64,000 nucleotides of DNA from Massilia sp. 9096 (GTDB lineage Bacteria; Pseudomonadota; Gammaproteobacteria; Burkholderiales; Burkholderiaceae_D), in the NCBI RefSeq assembly GCF_000745265.1, contig NZ_JQNN01000001.1, forward strand, positions 4,836,001 to 4,900,000, given 5' to 3'. This document shows, one piece after another, positions 56,327 to 64,000 of this stretch (its first letter is position 1; each line of letters opens with the position of its first letter). Position numbers and translations under genes: made by a program. The notes beneath the pieces were generated by a model. That model was not told the origin of the DNA. It saw only the letters and a program-made list of their open reading frames with translations, and did no database searches.

Positions 56327-57292
56327 ATGAAGAAGTTTTTGGCCAGTATGATGATCGCCGTGACCGCATTCTCGATGGTCGCGGATGCGTTCGCGCGCCC
56401 GGTCGGCGGCGGACGGTCGTTCGGTCGCCAGTCCTCGTCGGTGAGCCGGATGCGCGCACCGGCCCCGGCGCCGGCGCCTTACGCGCCGAGTAACGGTTAC
56501 CAGCAGGGCTACCAGCGCCCGGCGCCGGCCCCGATGGCGCCGCAGCAAATGCCGCGTCGTCCTAGCCCGTGGCGCGGCATCCTCGGCGGCGCACTGCTCG
56601 GCCTCGGCCTGGGCGCGCTGTTCTCGCACATGGGCATCGGCGGCGCCGCCGCCGGCATGCTGTCCTCGCTGCTGATGCTGGTGCTGCTGGCGCTGGCCGT
56701 GATGTTCGTCGTGCGCATGTTCCGCCGCCGTGCGACCCCGGCCAGCCCGGCCTTCACCGGCTTCAACCAGAACCCGGTGCCGGCCAGCGCCACGCCGGAA
56801 ATCGGTTCCGGCCTGAACGGCGGCTACTCGAACGGCTACCAGGGTACGCAGGCTGGTGGTTTCCAGGCCGGCTTCCCGGGCCAGACCACGCTCGACAAGC
56901 CGCACCAGGCCTGGGGCGTGCCGGCCGGCTTCGACACCGAAGCCTTCCTGCGCCATGCCAAAGGCTCGTTCATCCGCATGCAGGCCGCCTGGGACCGTGG
57001 CGACCTGGCCGACCTGCGCGAGTTCACCGCGCCCGAGGTGTTCGCCGAGCTGCAGCTGCAGATCCAGGAACGCGGCAACCAGCAGGACTACACCGAGGTC
57101 GTGTCGATCGAGGCGCAACTGCTGGGCATCGAAACCACCGACCGCGACTACCTCGCCAGCGTGCAGTTCAACGGCATGATCCGCAATGCCCCGGGCGCGC
57201 CGGCCGAGCCGTACGTCGAGGTGTGGAACCTGTCCAAGCCGCTGGCCGGCAATGGTGGCTGGGTCCTCGCGGGCATCCAGCAAGTTTCATAA
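56327..57292 (+). CDS. Tim44-like domain membrane protein
   Basis: A 321-residue protein with a signal or anchor (KKFLASMMIAVTAFSMVADAFA), a Pro/Ala/Gln-rich low-complexity segment (about 30-85), two hydrophobic segments (GGALLGLGLGALFSHMG; LSSLLMLVLLALAVMFVV), and a C-terminal Tim44-like domain (about 195-321, FLRHAKGSFIRMQAAWDRGD...). AGGGTGA six bases upstream supports the ATG at 56327. It lies between ubiE and ubiJ, which suggests a role near membrane ubiquinone assembly, by inference. Confidence 0.88.
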   Translation: MKKFLASMMIAVTAFSMVADAFARPVGGGRSFGRQSSSVSRMRAPAPAPAPYAPSNGYQQGYQRPAPAPMAPQQMPRRPSPWRGILGGALLGLGLGALFSHMGIGGAAAGMLSSLLMLVLLALAVMFVVRMFRRRATPASPAFTGFNQNPVPASATPEIGSGLNGGYSNGYQGTQAGGFQAGFPGQTTLDKPHQAWGVPAGFDTEAFLRHAKGSFIRMQAAWDRGDLADLREFTAPEVFAELQLQIQERGNQQDYTEVVSIEAQLLGIETTDRDYLASVQFNGMIRNAPGAPAEPYVEVWNLSKPLAGNGGWVLAGIQQVS

Positions 57293-57364
57293 CGCTTTTG
57301 CAAGAATTTTTTGCATCGGCATCCCGTGCTGCCGGGTTTTACCCCGGTGAACTGGTAAGATCGA

Positions 57365-57394
57365 AACCGCCCGCAGCCCGGGCGGTTTTATTTT
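57365..57394 (+). terminator. Intrinsic terminator between Tim44-like gene and ubiJ
   Basis: AACCGCCC pairs with GGGCGGTT across a 7-nt loop and is followed by TTATTTT. It lies just before the ubiJ ribosome-binding region, so ubiJ-ubiB probably have a separate promoter or depend on read-through. Confidence 0.8.
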
Positions 57395-57408
57395 GTAGAG
57401 ACTCCACC

Positions 57409-58188
57409 ATGTCTTCGACCTCACTTTTCGCCTTGCCGCAGCGCGGCCTGTCGGCGCCGGCCGTGGCCACGATCAATCACCTGCTGGCCCAGGAAGCCTG
57501 GGCGCGCGATACGCTGATGCGCCATGCCGGCAAGACCGCCGTCATCGATACCGGCCACCTGCAGGTGCGCCTGCGCGTGGAACGCGACGGCATGCTGGAA
57601 GCGGCCGATGCCGACGATACCGCCGCCGTCACCATCCACGTCAAGCTGTCCGACCTGCCGCTGATCCTGCAGAACCGCGACCGCGCGTTTTCCTACGTGC
57701 GCATCGACGGCGACGCCGAGTTCGCCAACACGATCTCGCAGCTGTCGAAAGGCCTGCGCTGGGATGCCGAGCATGACCTCGAGCGCCTGTTCGGCCCGAT
57801 CGCAGCGAACCGGCTGGCCGGCGGCGCGCGCGGCGCGGTGGAAGGGGCGGCCAACGCCGGGCGCCGCCTGGCCGAGAACGTCGCGGAATTCCTGCTCGAA
57901 GAACGCCACGTGCTGGTGCGCCCGACCAGCGTGGAGAGCTTCGCCGACGACGTCAGCCGTGTGCGCGACGACGTCGAACGCGCCGCCAAGCGCATCGCCA
58001 AGCTGGAGCAGAAACTGGCGCAGATGCCGGCACGTCCTGCTTCGGTGCCCACCCCGGCGTCCACCACCGCGATCGTACCCGCGCCGGCCCGCCCGACGTC
58101 TGTCGATGTCGTCCCCATGCCCGAGCACGCGGTGATCCCGCTGCCGACCGCCCAACCCGCACCACCCGACCACACCGCCGATAGCTGA
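57409..58188 (+). CDS. ubiJ: Ubiquinone biosynthesis accessory factor UbiJ (SCP2 domain)
   Basis: A lipid-binding accessory protein of the Ubi complex. The 259-residue protein has an SCP2 fold (about 15-110: [36 protein letters not shown]), a conserved central region, a coiled coil ([20 protein letters not shown]), and a Pro/Ala-rich tail of about 50 residues, longer than in E. coli. Its stop overlaps the ubiB start by one base. Confidence 0.93.
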   Translation: MSSTSLFALPQRGLSAPAVATINHLLAQEAWARDTLMRHAGKTAVIDTGHLQVRLRVERDGMLEAADADDTAAVTIHVKLSDLPLILQNRDRAFSYVRIDGDAEFANTISQLSKGLRWDAEHDLERLFGPIAANRLAGGARGAVEGAANAGRRLAENVAEFLLEERHVLVRPTSVESFADDVSRVRDDVERAAKRIAKLEQKLAQMPARPASVPTPASTTAIVPAPARPTSVDVVPMPEHAVIPLPTAQPAPPDHTADS

Positions 58189-59759
58189 TGATCCTGAAAT
58201 TCTTGCGTTTGCTGAAGATCCTGACCGTGGCGATCCGCTACGGCCTGGATGAAATCGCGATGTCCGGCCTGCACGTGCCGCGCACGGCGCGCCTGATCAA
58301 CACCGCGTTCTTCTGGCGCCGCATTACCTCGCCGCGCGCGATCCGCCTGCGCCTGGCGCTGGAAGAGCTGGGCCCGATCTTCGTGAAGTTCGGCCAGGTG
58401 CTGTCGACACGTCCCGACCTGATGCCCGAGGACATCGTCGCCGAACTGTCGCTGCTGCAGGACCGCGTCCCGCCCTTCGATTCCGAGCTGGCCATCGCCC
58501 AGATCACGCGCTCCCTCGGCGCGCCGCCGGACCAGCTGTTCGCCAGCTTCGAACGCACCCCGGTGGCCTCGGCCTCGATCGCCCAGGTTCACTTCGCCAC
58601 GCTCAAGAACGGCAAGGAGGTCGCGGTCAAGGTGCTGCGTCCGGGCATGAAGAGCACGATCGACGAAGACCTGGCGCTGATGCAGATGGCCGCCGGCCTG
58701 ATCGAGAAAGTGTGGCCGGACAGCCGCCGCCTGAAGCCGAAGGAAGTCGTCGCCGAGTTCGACAAGTACCTGCACGACGAACTCGACCTGATGCGCGAAG
58801 CCGCCAACGCCAGCCAGCTGCGCCGTAACTTCGCCAACTCGACGCTGCTGATGGTGCCGGAGATGCACTGGGATTACTGCTCCAGCAGCGTGATCGTGAT
58901 GGAGCGCATGATCGGCATCCCGATCTCGCAGACCGACCGCCTGATCGCGGCCGGCGTCGACATGAAGAAGCTGTCGAGCGACGGCGTCGAGATCTTCTTC
59001 ACCCAGGTGTTCCGCGACGGCTTCTTCCACGCCGACATGCACCCTGGCAACATCCTGGTTTCGGTCGAACCGGCCACCTTCGGGCGCTACATCGCGCTCG
59101 ACTTCGGCATCGTCGGCACGCTGACCGACTACGACAAGGATTACCTGGCGCAGAACTTCCTGGCCTTCTTCCGGCGCGACTACAAGCGCGTGGCCGAGGC
59201 CCACATCGAGTCCGGCTGGGCGCCCAAGGAAACCCGCGTCGACGAGCTGGAAGCCGCGGTGCGCGCCACCTGCGAGCCGATCTTCGACCGCCCGCTGAAG
59301 GACATCTCGTTCGGCCAGGTGCTGCTGCGCCTGTTCCAGACCTCGCGCCGCTTCAACGTCGAAGTCCAGCCGCAGCTGGTTCTGCTGCAAAAGACCATGC
59401 TCAACATCGAGGGCCTGGGCCGCCAGCTCGACCCCGACCTCGACCTGTGGAAGACGGCGAAACCTTACCTGGAGCGCTGGGTCGCCGAGCAGATCGGCTG
59501 GCGCGGCATGTGGGACCGCCTGAAGGATGAGGCGCCGCGCTTCGGCCAGATCCTTCCGCAGCTGCCGCGCCTGGCACACGCGGTGCTGCAAAAGCGCGCT
59601 TACAGCGACCTCGACATGGGCGACCTGATGGCCCAGATGGTGCAGTACCAGCGCCAGACCAACCGGCTGCTGATCACGATCGCCTGTGTCGGCGGCGTGG
59701 GCGCCGCCCTCGGCGTATTCGCGCTGGGCATGCACTTCGGCCACCTCGGTGGTTTCTAG
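58188..59759 (+). CDS. ubiB: Ubiquinone biosynthesis ATPase/kinase-like protein UbiB
   Basis: Atypical ADCK/ABC1-family kinase fold that hydrolyses ATP to support ubiquinone assembly. The 523-residue protein has the KxGQ motif in [13 protein letters not shown], the A-rich loop region [12 protein letters not shown], the VAVKVLRPG lysine, and catalytic DMHPGNIL and DFGIVGTL. A hydrophobic C-terminal membrane anchor ([20 protein letters not shown]) ends the protein. It follows ubiJ with a 1-bp overlap. Confidence 0.97.
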   Translation: MILKFLRLLKILTVAIRYGLDEIAMSGLHVPRTARLINTAFFWRRITSPRAIRLRLALEELGPIFVKFGQVLSTRPDLMPEDIVAELSLLQDRVPPFDSELAIAQITRSLGAPPDQLFASFERTPVASASIAQVHFATLKNGKEVAVKVLRPGMKSTIDEDLALMQMAAGLIEKVWPDSRRLKPKEVVAEFDKYLHDELDLMREAANASQLRRNFANSTLLMVPEMHWDYCSSSVIVMERMIGIPISQTDRLIAAGVDMKKLSSDGVEIFFTQVFRDGFFHADMHPGNILVSVEPATFGRYIALDFGIVGTLTDYDKDYLAQNFLAFFRRDYKRVAEAHIESGWAPKETRVDELEAAVRATCEPIFDRPLKDISFGQVLLRLFQTSRRFNVEVQPQLVLLQKTMLNIEGLGRQLDPDLDLWKTAKPYLERWVAEQIGWRGMWDRLKDEAPRFGQILPQLPRLAHAVLQKRAYSDLDMGDLMAQMVQYQRQTNRLLITIACVGGVGAALGVFALGMHFGHLGGF

Positions 59760-60354
59760 CGCCGACTTCGCCAGCCGCGATCCGCTTGCGCCGCAGTTCT
59801 GGGACGAACGCTTCGAAAAGCGCTTCACGCCCTGGGACCGGGGTGGGGCGCCGGCGGCCCTGCGCCGCTTCGTGCACGGCGCGGTCCGGCCGCTGACCGC
59901 GCTTGCGCCCGGGGCCGGCTCGGCCTACGAGCTGACCCTGATGTGCGAAGCCGGCTGGGACGCCACCGCCATCGATTTTTCCCCGGTCGCGGTCGCGCGC
60001 GCGAAGGCGCTGGCGGGGCCGTGGGCGGAGCGCGTGCTCGAAGCCGATTTCTTCGACTACCAGCCGCCGCGCCCGCTCGACGTCGTGATCGAGCAAGCCT
60101 TCCTGTGCGCGCTCCCGCGCGCGCGCTGGCCCGAGGTGACAGCGCGCTGGGAACGGCTGCTGGCGCCCGGCGGCCTGCTGGCCGGCTACTTTTACTTCGA
60201 CGACCTGCCCAAGGGACCGCCGTTCGGCATCGAGCGCGACCAGCTCGACGCGCTGCTCGCGCCCGGTTTCGAATGCATCGCCGACGAGGCGGTCGAGGAT
60301 TCGATTCCGGTCTTCCTGGGCAAGGAACGCTGGATGGTGTGGCGCCGGCGCTGA
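59749..60354 (+). CDS. SAM-dependent methyltransferase (TPMT-like)
   Basis: A protein of about 201 residues of the thiopurine-methyltransferase-like group: [17 protein letters not shown], a degenerate motif [14 protein letters not shown], then [18 protein letters not shown] and [15 protein letters not shown]. No ATG is available; a GTG at 59749 overlaps the ubiB end by 11 bp, and the frame runs further into ubiB. The true start is therefore uncertain. Substrate unknown. Confidence 0.75.
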   Translation: MVSSADFASRDPLAPQFWDERFEKRFTPWDRGGAPAALRRFVHGAVRPLTALAPGAGSAYELTLMCEAGWDATAIDFSPVAVARAKALAGPWAERVLEADFFDYQPPRPLDVVIEQAFLCALPRARWPEVTARWERLLAPGGLLAGYFYFDDLPKGPPFGIERDQLDALLAPGFECIADEAVEDSIPVFLGKERWMVWRRR

Positions 60355-60367
60355 CCGTCCGGGCGTC

Positions 60368-60937
60368 TTAATGAGAGGCTGCGGACGCGGCCTTGACCAT
60401 GTTGAGCAGCTTGACCTGCATGAAGTGGCCAGCAGGGCGCTCCATATCGCTCAGTACCAGCGTATCGCCTTCACCGCCATAGCCGTCCCAATAGGTCGCG
60501 TGTACTCCTTCGGCTGTTCTTTGCTCCGAGCTGGGTCCCAGCCGGAGTGTCTTGATCGCTGCGTCGCGAAACGCCGCCACGTCCGCTACGGAGCCTTCAA
60601 TCGCGCACGAGGTCGAGACGCCTTTGATCCCGCGCATCTGCTCGGTACGAAGCGCGAACGACCCCGTGGTCAGCATGCCGAACCACGCTTTCTCATGGAT
60701 AGTTTCGCCGGTCGGGGTCGTACTTGTATCGTCACCAAGCATTTTCATGCGCATCGCGCCTGCCTGGCCGGACAGGTGATCGAAGTCGGGCGTCTGGAGG
60801 GTGCACATGACTTGAAAGGCATTGATCAGCGAGCCGTCGCGCTCGGCCGGTGACCTGGCTTCGTCGGCACCGCGTGCGGTCAATGCGCAGGTCGTGCACA
60901 CGATGAGAGCAAGCAATGCAGATCGAATCGATTTCAC
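60368..60937 (-). CDS. Exported protein of unknown function
   Basis: A protein of about 189 residues with a signal peptide (KSIRSALLALIVCTTCALTARG). The GTG start at 60937 is preferred: AAGGA is six bases away, whereas the ATG at 60943 touches it. The mature part contains two cysteines (VMCTLQTPDF, STSCAIEG) that could pair. I recognise no family. It converges on the methyltransferase gene with 13 bp between stops; its codon use is a little less GC-biased than that of neighbours. Confidence 0.7.
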   Translation of the reverse strand: MKSIRSALLALIVCTTCALTARGADEARSPAERDGSLINAFQVMCTLQTPDFDHLSGQAGAMRMKMLGDDTSTTPTGETIHEKAWFGMLTTGSFALRTEQMRGIKGVSTSCAIEGSVADVAAFRDAAIKTLRLGPSSEQRTAEGVHATYWDGYGGEGDTLVLSDMERPAGHFMQVKLLNMVKAASAASH

Positions 60938-60977
60938 GCACATTCCTTATCCGAAGTAACAACCAGGGCCACGCCCA

Positions 60978-61094
60978 GTCTACGTCATTCTCGAAACACG
61001 CAAGCTCACCCAGGCTTTCAAGAGCTTCATTGCCGGCAACGGCGTCGACCTGCAAGTGGAGCGCGGCCACGATGCGTGGGGCACGCAAGCCTGA
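60978..61094 (+). pseudogene. Remnant of the N-terminus of a LivG-type ABC ATPase
   Basis: One frame reads YVILETRKLTQAFKSFIAG then NGVDLQVERG, the opening of branched-chain amino-acid ABC ATPases (VLETRxLTxxFKxFxAxNGV). It then loses the match before Walker A (HDAWGTQA) and hits TGA at 61092. There is no start codon; a TAA stop precedes it by eight codons. Only about 38 codons remain. A terminator follows at 61111. The call rests on my memory of the family consensus. Confidence 0.55.
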
Positions 61095-61110
61095 ACCGAC
61101 GCGCCAAAAG

Positions 61111-61134
61111 AAAAAGGCCCGCGAGCGGGCCTTT
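61111..61134 (+). terminator. Terminator downstream of the livG remnant
   Basis: AAAGGCCCGC and GCGGGCCTTT form a perfect 10-bp stem with a GA(G) loop. An A-run precedes and TTTGATTTG follows. It now terminates no intact plus-strand gene, fitting deletion of a former gene. Confidence 0.75.
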
Positions 61135-61432
61135 GATTTGCAGTGTTCTTGTACGGCTTGGCGGCAAACGGCGACGAATCGGCATCCACGCAAACTTCTG
61201 TTTCTTGTCATTCGGCAGTAGTCGAAAACGCTAGTGCCGAGGGCTGCTATTAAAACAGGTATGTTGATGTTCGGCAAACGGATATTGGTTTGTGCTGAAT
61301 AAAAACAACACCGTCAGTCTCCAGGCCCGGGTTCGCTGAAGCCCTGGCTTAGACGGCATACTGACGAAAGGGCAAATCCCTGCGCAAAAGCTTTATAATC
61401 CAGGGTTTTGATGATTTTTGCGGAGTATTCAG
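61135..61432 (+). promoter_or_regulatory. Intergenic region with fmdB-like gene promoter
   Basis: Mostly without features, and relatively AT-rich from 61230 to 61320. TATAAT at 61394-61399 is a strong -10 box with TSS about 30 nt upstream of the ATG; no good -35 is apparent. CGGAGTATTCAG is the ribosome-binding region. Confidence 0.6.
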
Positions 61433-61774
61433 ATGCCGATTTACGCCTACCGCTGCGATGAATGCGGTTTTGCCAAGGATGTACTGCAAAAGATGTCCGA
61501 CCCGGTTCTGACCGTGTGCCCGTCGTGCGGCAAGTCATCGTTCAAGAAGCAAGTCACGGCCGCCGGCTTCCAGCTCAAGGGCAGCGGCTGGTACGTGACC
61601 GACTTCCGCGGTGGACAGGCCCCGGCGACCGGGGCGGCGCCGTCGGCCGATGGCGGCAGCAAGCCTGCTTCCGAAGGCGCCGGCGCGAGCGCGCCTGCGT
61701 CCTCGTCTGCCACGCCAGCCGCCGCTACGCCCGCCCCGGCGGCCACGCCGTCGAAGGACGGCAGCAGCAGCTGA
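61433..61774 (+). CDS. FmdB-family zinc-ribbon regulatory protein
   Basis: A 113-residue protein. The N-terminal zinc ribbon is formed by CDECG and CPSCGKSSFKKQ (MPIYAYRCDECGFAKDV...). A long low-complexity Ala/Pro/Ser tail occupies the last 50 residues. FmdB proteins are small and of uncertain role, named from formamidase regulation. It lies 6 bp before the DUF502 gene and upstream of aspS. Confidence 0.9.
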   Translation: MPIYAYRCDECGFAKDVLQKMSDPVLTVCPSCGKSSFKKQVTAAGFQLKGSGWYVTDFRGGQAPATGAAPSADGGSKPASEGAGASAPASSSATPAAATPAPAATPSKDGSSS

Positions 61775-61780
61775 GCCGCG

Positions 61781-62401
61781 ATGCGTAAATATTTCATCAC
61801 CGGCGCGCTGGTCCTGGTGCCCCTGGCGATCACCGCCTGGGTGCTCAACTTCGTGATAGGCACGCTCGACCAGTCGCTGGTGCTGGTGCCTGAGCAATGG
61901 CAGCCGCGCACCTACATTCCGGGTCTCGGCGCGATCATCACGCTGGCGATCGTGTTCGTGACCGGCCTGCTGACCAACAACCTGGTCGGCAAGTGGTTCG
62001 TGCGCATGTGGGAACGGCTGCTGAACCGCATCCCGGTGGTGAACTCGATCTACGGCAGCGTCAAGCAGGTGTCCGACACCCTGTTCTCGTCGTCGGGCAA
62101 TGCGTTCCGCAAGGCCGTGCTGATCCCGTACCCGCACGAGAATTCCTACACGATCGCCTTCCTGACCGGCGTGCCGGGCGGCGACGTGAAGAACCACCTG
62201 GTGGGCGACTACGTGAGCGTGTACGTGCCGACCACCCCCAACCCGACCTCCGGCTTCTTCCTGATGATGGAACGCAGCCGGGTCGTGGAACTGGACATGA
62301 GCGTCGACGCGGCCCTGAAGTACATCGTCTCGATGGGTGTGGTGGCGCCGCCGCCCGCCGTCGAGGGCGCAGTCGCCGCGCCCGCCGTCACCGCAGATTA
62401 G
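61781..62401 (+). CDS. DUF502-family membrane protein
   Basis: A 206-residue protein with two N-terminal hydrophobic segments ([39 protein letters not shown]), followed by the conserved [22 protein letters not shown] and a beta domain ([20 protein letters not shown]). Function unknown; conserved next to fmdB and aspS in betaproteobacteria, and probably cotranscribed with fmdB. Confidence 0.9.
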   Translation: MRKYFITGALVLVPLAITAWVLNFVIGTLDQSLVLVPEQWQPRTYIPGLGAIITLAIVFVTGLLTNNLVGKWFVRMWERLLNRIPVVNSIYGSVKQVSDTLFSSSGNAFRKAVLIPYPHENSYTIAFLTGVPGGDVKNHLVGDYVSVYVPTTPNPTSGFFLMMERSRVVELDMSVDAALKYIVSMGVVAPPPAVEGAVAAPAVTAD

Positions 62402-62465
62402 TAATAAAATCAAAGGCCTGCTGGATAAGCAGGTCACGGAATCAACCAACCTGGATCGAAAAATT

Positions 62466-64000
62466 ATGTCCTCCATGCGTACGAACTACTGCGGCCTCGT
62501 GACCGAAGAGCTGCTGGGCCAAACCGTCAGCCTGTGCGGCTGGGTGCATCGCCGCCGCGACCACGGCGGGGTCATCTTCATCGACCTGCGCGACCGTGAA
62601 GGCATCGTGCAGGTGGTCTGCCACCCCGACAATGCGGAAGTCTTCAAGGCGGCCGAGCACGTGCGCAACGAATACTGCCTGCGCATCGTCGGCACCGTGA
62701 CCAACCGCCTGGAGGGCACCGCCAACGCCAACCTGAAGTCGGGCAAGATCGAGATCAACGCCTCGCAAGTCGAAGTGCTGAACGCGTCGGTGCCGGTGCC
62801 TTTCCAGCTGGACGACGACAACCTGTCGGAAACCACCCGCCTGACCCACCGCGTGCTCGACCTGCGCCGCGGCCAGATGCAGCACAACCTGCGCCTGCGT
62901 TACAAAGTGTCGATGGAAGTGCGCAAGTACCTGGACAACCTGGGCTTCATCGACATCGAGACCCCGATGCTGACCAAGTCGACGCCGGAAGGCGCACGCG
63001 ACTACCTGGTGCCGTCGCGCGTCAACCCGGGCAACTTCTTCGCGCTGCCGCAGTCGCCGCAGCTGTTCAAGCAGCTGCTGATGGTCGCCAACTTCGACCG
63101 TTACTACCAGATCACCAAGTGCTTCCGCGACGAAGACCTGCGCGCCGACCGCCAGCCGGAATTCACCCAGATCGACTGCGAGACCTCGTTCCTGACCGAG
63201 CAGGAAATCCGTGACCTGTTCGAAGACATGATGCGCGTCGTCTTCAAGAACGCCGCCGGCATCGATCTGCCGAACCCGTTCCCGGTGATGGACTTCGCCA
63301 CCGCGATGGGCTCCTACGGCTCGGACAAGCCAGACATGCGCGTCAAGCTGCAGTTCACCGAACTGACCGAACTGATGAAGACGGTCGAGTTCAAGGTGTT
63401 CAACTCGGCCGCCAACCTGCCGAACGGCCGCGTGGTCGGCCTGCGCGTGCCGCAGGGCGGTTCGATGCCGCGCTCGGAAATCGACGCCTACACCCAGTTC
63501 GTCGGCATCTACGGCGCCAAGGGCCTGGCCTACATCAAGGTCAACGAGAAGGCCAAGGGCCGTGACGGCCTGCAGTCGCCGATCGTCAAGAACATCTCGG
63601 ACGAGGTGCTGGCCAAGGTGCTGGAACTGACCGGCGCCGAAGACGGCGACCTGATCTTCTTTGGCGCCGACAAGGCCAAGGTGGTCAACGATGCCCTGGG
63701 CGCACTGCGCGTGAAGATCGGCCACTCGGAATTCGGCAAGAAAGCCGGCCTGTTCGAAGACCGCTGGGCGCCGCTGTGGGTCATCGACTTCCCGATGTTC
63801 GAGTACGACGAGGAAGGCGACCGCTGGAACGCGACCCACCATCCGTTCACCGCACCGAAGGACGGCCACGAAAACATGCTCGAGACCAACCCGGGCGCCT
63901 GCGTCGCCAAGGCCTACGACATGGTCTTGAACGGCTGGGAACTGGGCGGCGGTTCGATCCGTATCCACCGCGAAGAAGTGCAGAGCAAGGTGTTCCGCGC
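62466..64000 (+). CDS. aspS: Aspartate-tRNA ligase (3' end cut by window)
   Basis: Class II synthetase; the first 511 residues of about 600 are present. An N-terminal OB-fold anticodon-binding domain ([23 protein letters not shown]) precedes motif 1 ([25 protein letters not shown]), motif 2 ([19 protein letters not shown]) and part of the GAD insert. In betaproteobacteria AspRS is commonly non-discriminating and pairs with GatCAB; that cannot be decided here. The frame is open to base 64000. An alternative start at 62475 (MRTNYCG) matches most homologues equally well. Confidence 0.97.
   Translation, partial: MSSMRTNYCGLVTEELLGQTVSLCGWVHRRRDHGGVIFIDLRDREGIVQVVCHPDNAEVFKAAEHVRNEYCLRIVGTVTNRLEGTANANLKSGKIEINASQVEVLNASVPVPFQLDDDNLSETTRLTHRVLDLRRGQMQHNLRLRYKVSMEVRKYLDNLGFIDIETPMLTKSTPEGARDYLVPSRVNPGNFFALPQSPQLFKQLLMVANFDRYYQITKCFRDEDLRADRQPEFTQIDCETSFLTEQEIRDLFEDMMRVVFKNAAGIDLPNPFPVMDFATAMGSYGSDKPDMRVKLQFTELTELMKTVEFKVFNSAANLPNGRVVGLRVPQGGSMPRSEIDAYTQFVGIYGAKGLAYIKVNEKAKGRDGLQSPIVKNISDEVLAKVLELTGAEDGDLIFFGADKAKVVNDALGALRVKIGHSEFGKKAGLFEDRWAPLWVIDFPMFEYDEEGDRWNATHHPFTAPKDGHENMLETNPGACVAKAYDMVLNGWELGGGSIRIHREEVQSKVFR

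Noticed and set aside
56569..57408. Long frame fusing the Tim44 region to UbiJ (56569-58188)
   Set aside because: Reads an alternative frame of the Tim44-like gene and crosses a terminator; only the UbiJ part from 57409 is real.
59686..59748. Upstream start for the methyltransferase inside ubiB
   Set aside because: It would overlap ubiB by 74 bp and gives no family similarity before [18 protein letters not shown].

Overview
The window looks like a chromosomal segment of a GC-rich betaproteobacterium, most likely Oxalobacteraceae and close to Massilia. This rests on gene order (TPR-lolB-ispE-tRNA-prs-rplY-pth; kdsD-kdsC-lptCAB-rpoN-hpf; HIT-DUF971-ubiE-ubiJ-ubiB) and on protein flavour. No 16S gene is present, so the genus is an inference. 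Nearly all of the 64 kb is dense coding DNA, about 60 genes, mostly housekeeping. There is no prophage, insertion sequence, CRISPR array or obvious defence island.

Layout. 1-3.5 kb (minus): mutM, a dynamin-like GTPase, and mutY cut by the window edge. 3.8-10 kb (plus): TPR lipoprotein, lolB, ispE, tRNA-Gln, prs, rplY, pth. 10-17.7 kb is a more accessory stretch: a PEP-CTERM protein, a sterol-desaturase-like hydroxylase, a degenerate HD-GYP/LuxR regulator, a GNAT enzyme, a transglutaminase-like protein without its cysteine, and a divergent amidohydrolase/LysR pair. 17.7-21.6 kb (minus): a MacA/ATPase/permease efflux operon with a Yip1-like protein upstream. 21.7-27.3 kb: patatin, ychF, a Tat-exported PhoX phosphatase and a lower-GC LysM/transglycosylase-like gene. 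27.3-31.9 kb (minus): the thiamin operon thiC-S-G-D-E behind a TPP riboswitch. 32-36 kb: MOSC protein, diguanylate cyclase, CPA2 antiporter.

36.2-45.5 kb carries the LPS-precursor and LPS-transport genes (kdsD, kdsC, lptC, lptA, lptB) running into rpoN and hpf. After a crotonase-family gene come rapZ, hprK and ptsN on the opposite strand. 45.8-49.7 kb: queF, ilvA, a YqaA-like membrane protein and a second PEP-CTERM protein. 50-60 kb: a 1,336-residue FAD/Fe-S oxidoreductase, HIT, DUF971, a cold-shock protein, and a ubiquinone block (ubiE, a Tim44-domain protein, ubiJ, ubiB). The window ends with an unknown exported protein, an apparent livG remnant, an FmdB zinc-ribbon protein, a DUF502 membrane protein and aspS running off the edge.

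The most informative non-standard signals are these. Both unlinked PEP-CTERM genes have a correctly spaced -24/-12 (sigma-54) element just upstream, and rpoN lies in the same window. A LuxR regulator has an HD-GYP domain that has lost its metal ligands. A low-GC peptidoglycan-hydrolase-like gene lacks an export signal. A dynamin-like GTPase sits inside the 8-oxoguanine repair operon. A start-less piece of livG lies in an intergenic gap. No wholly new multi-gene system is evident.
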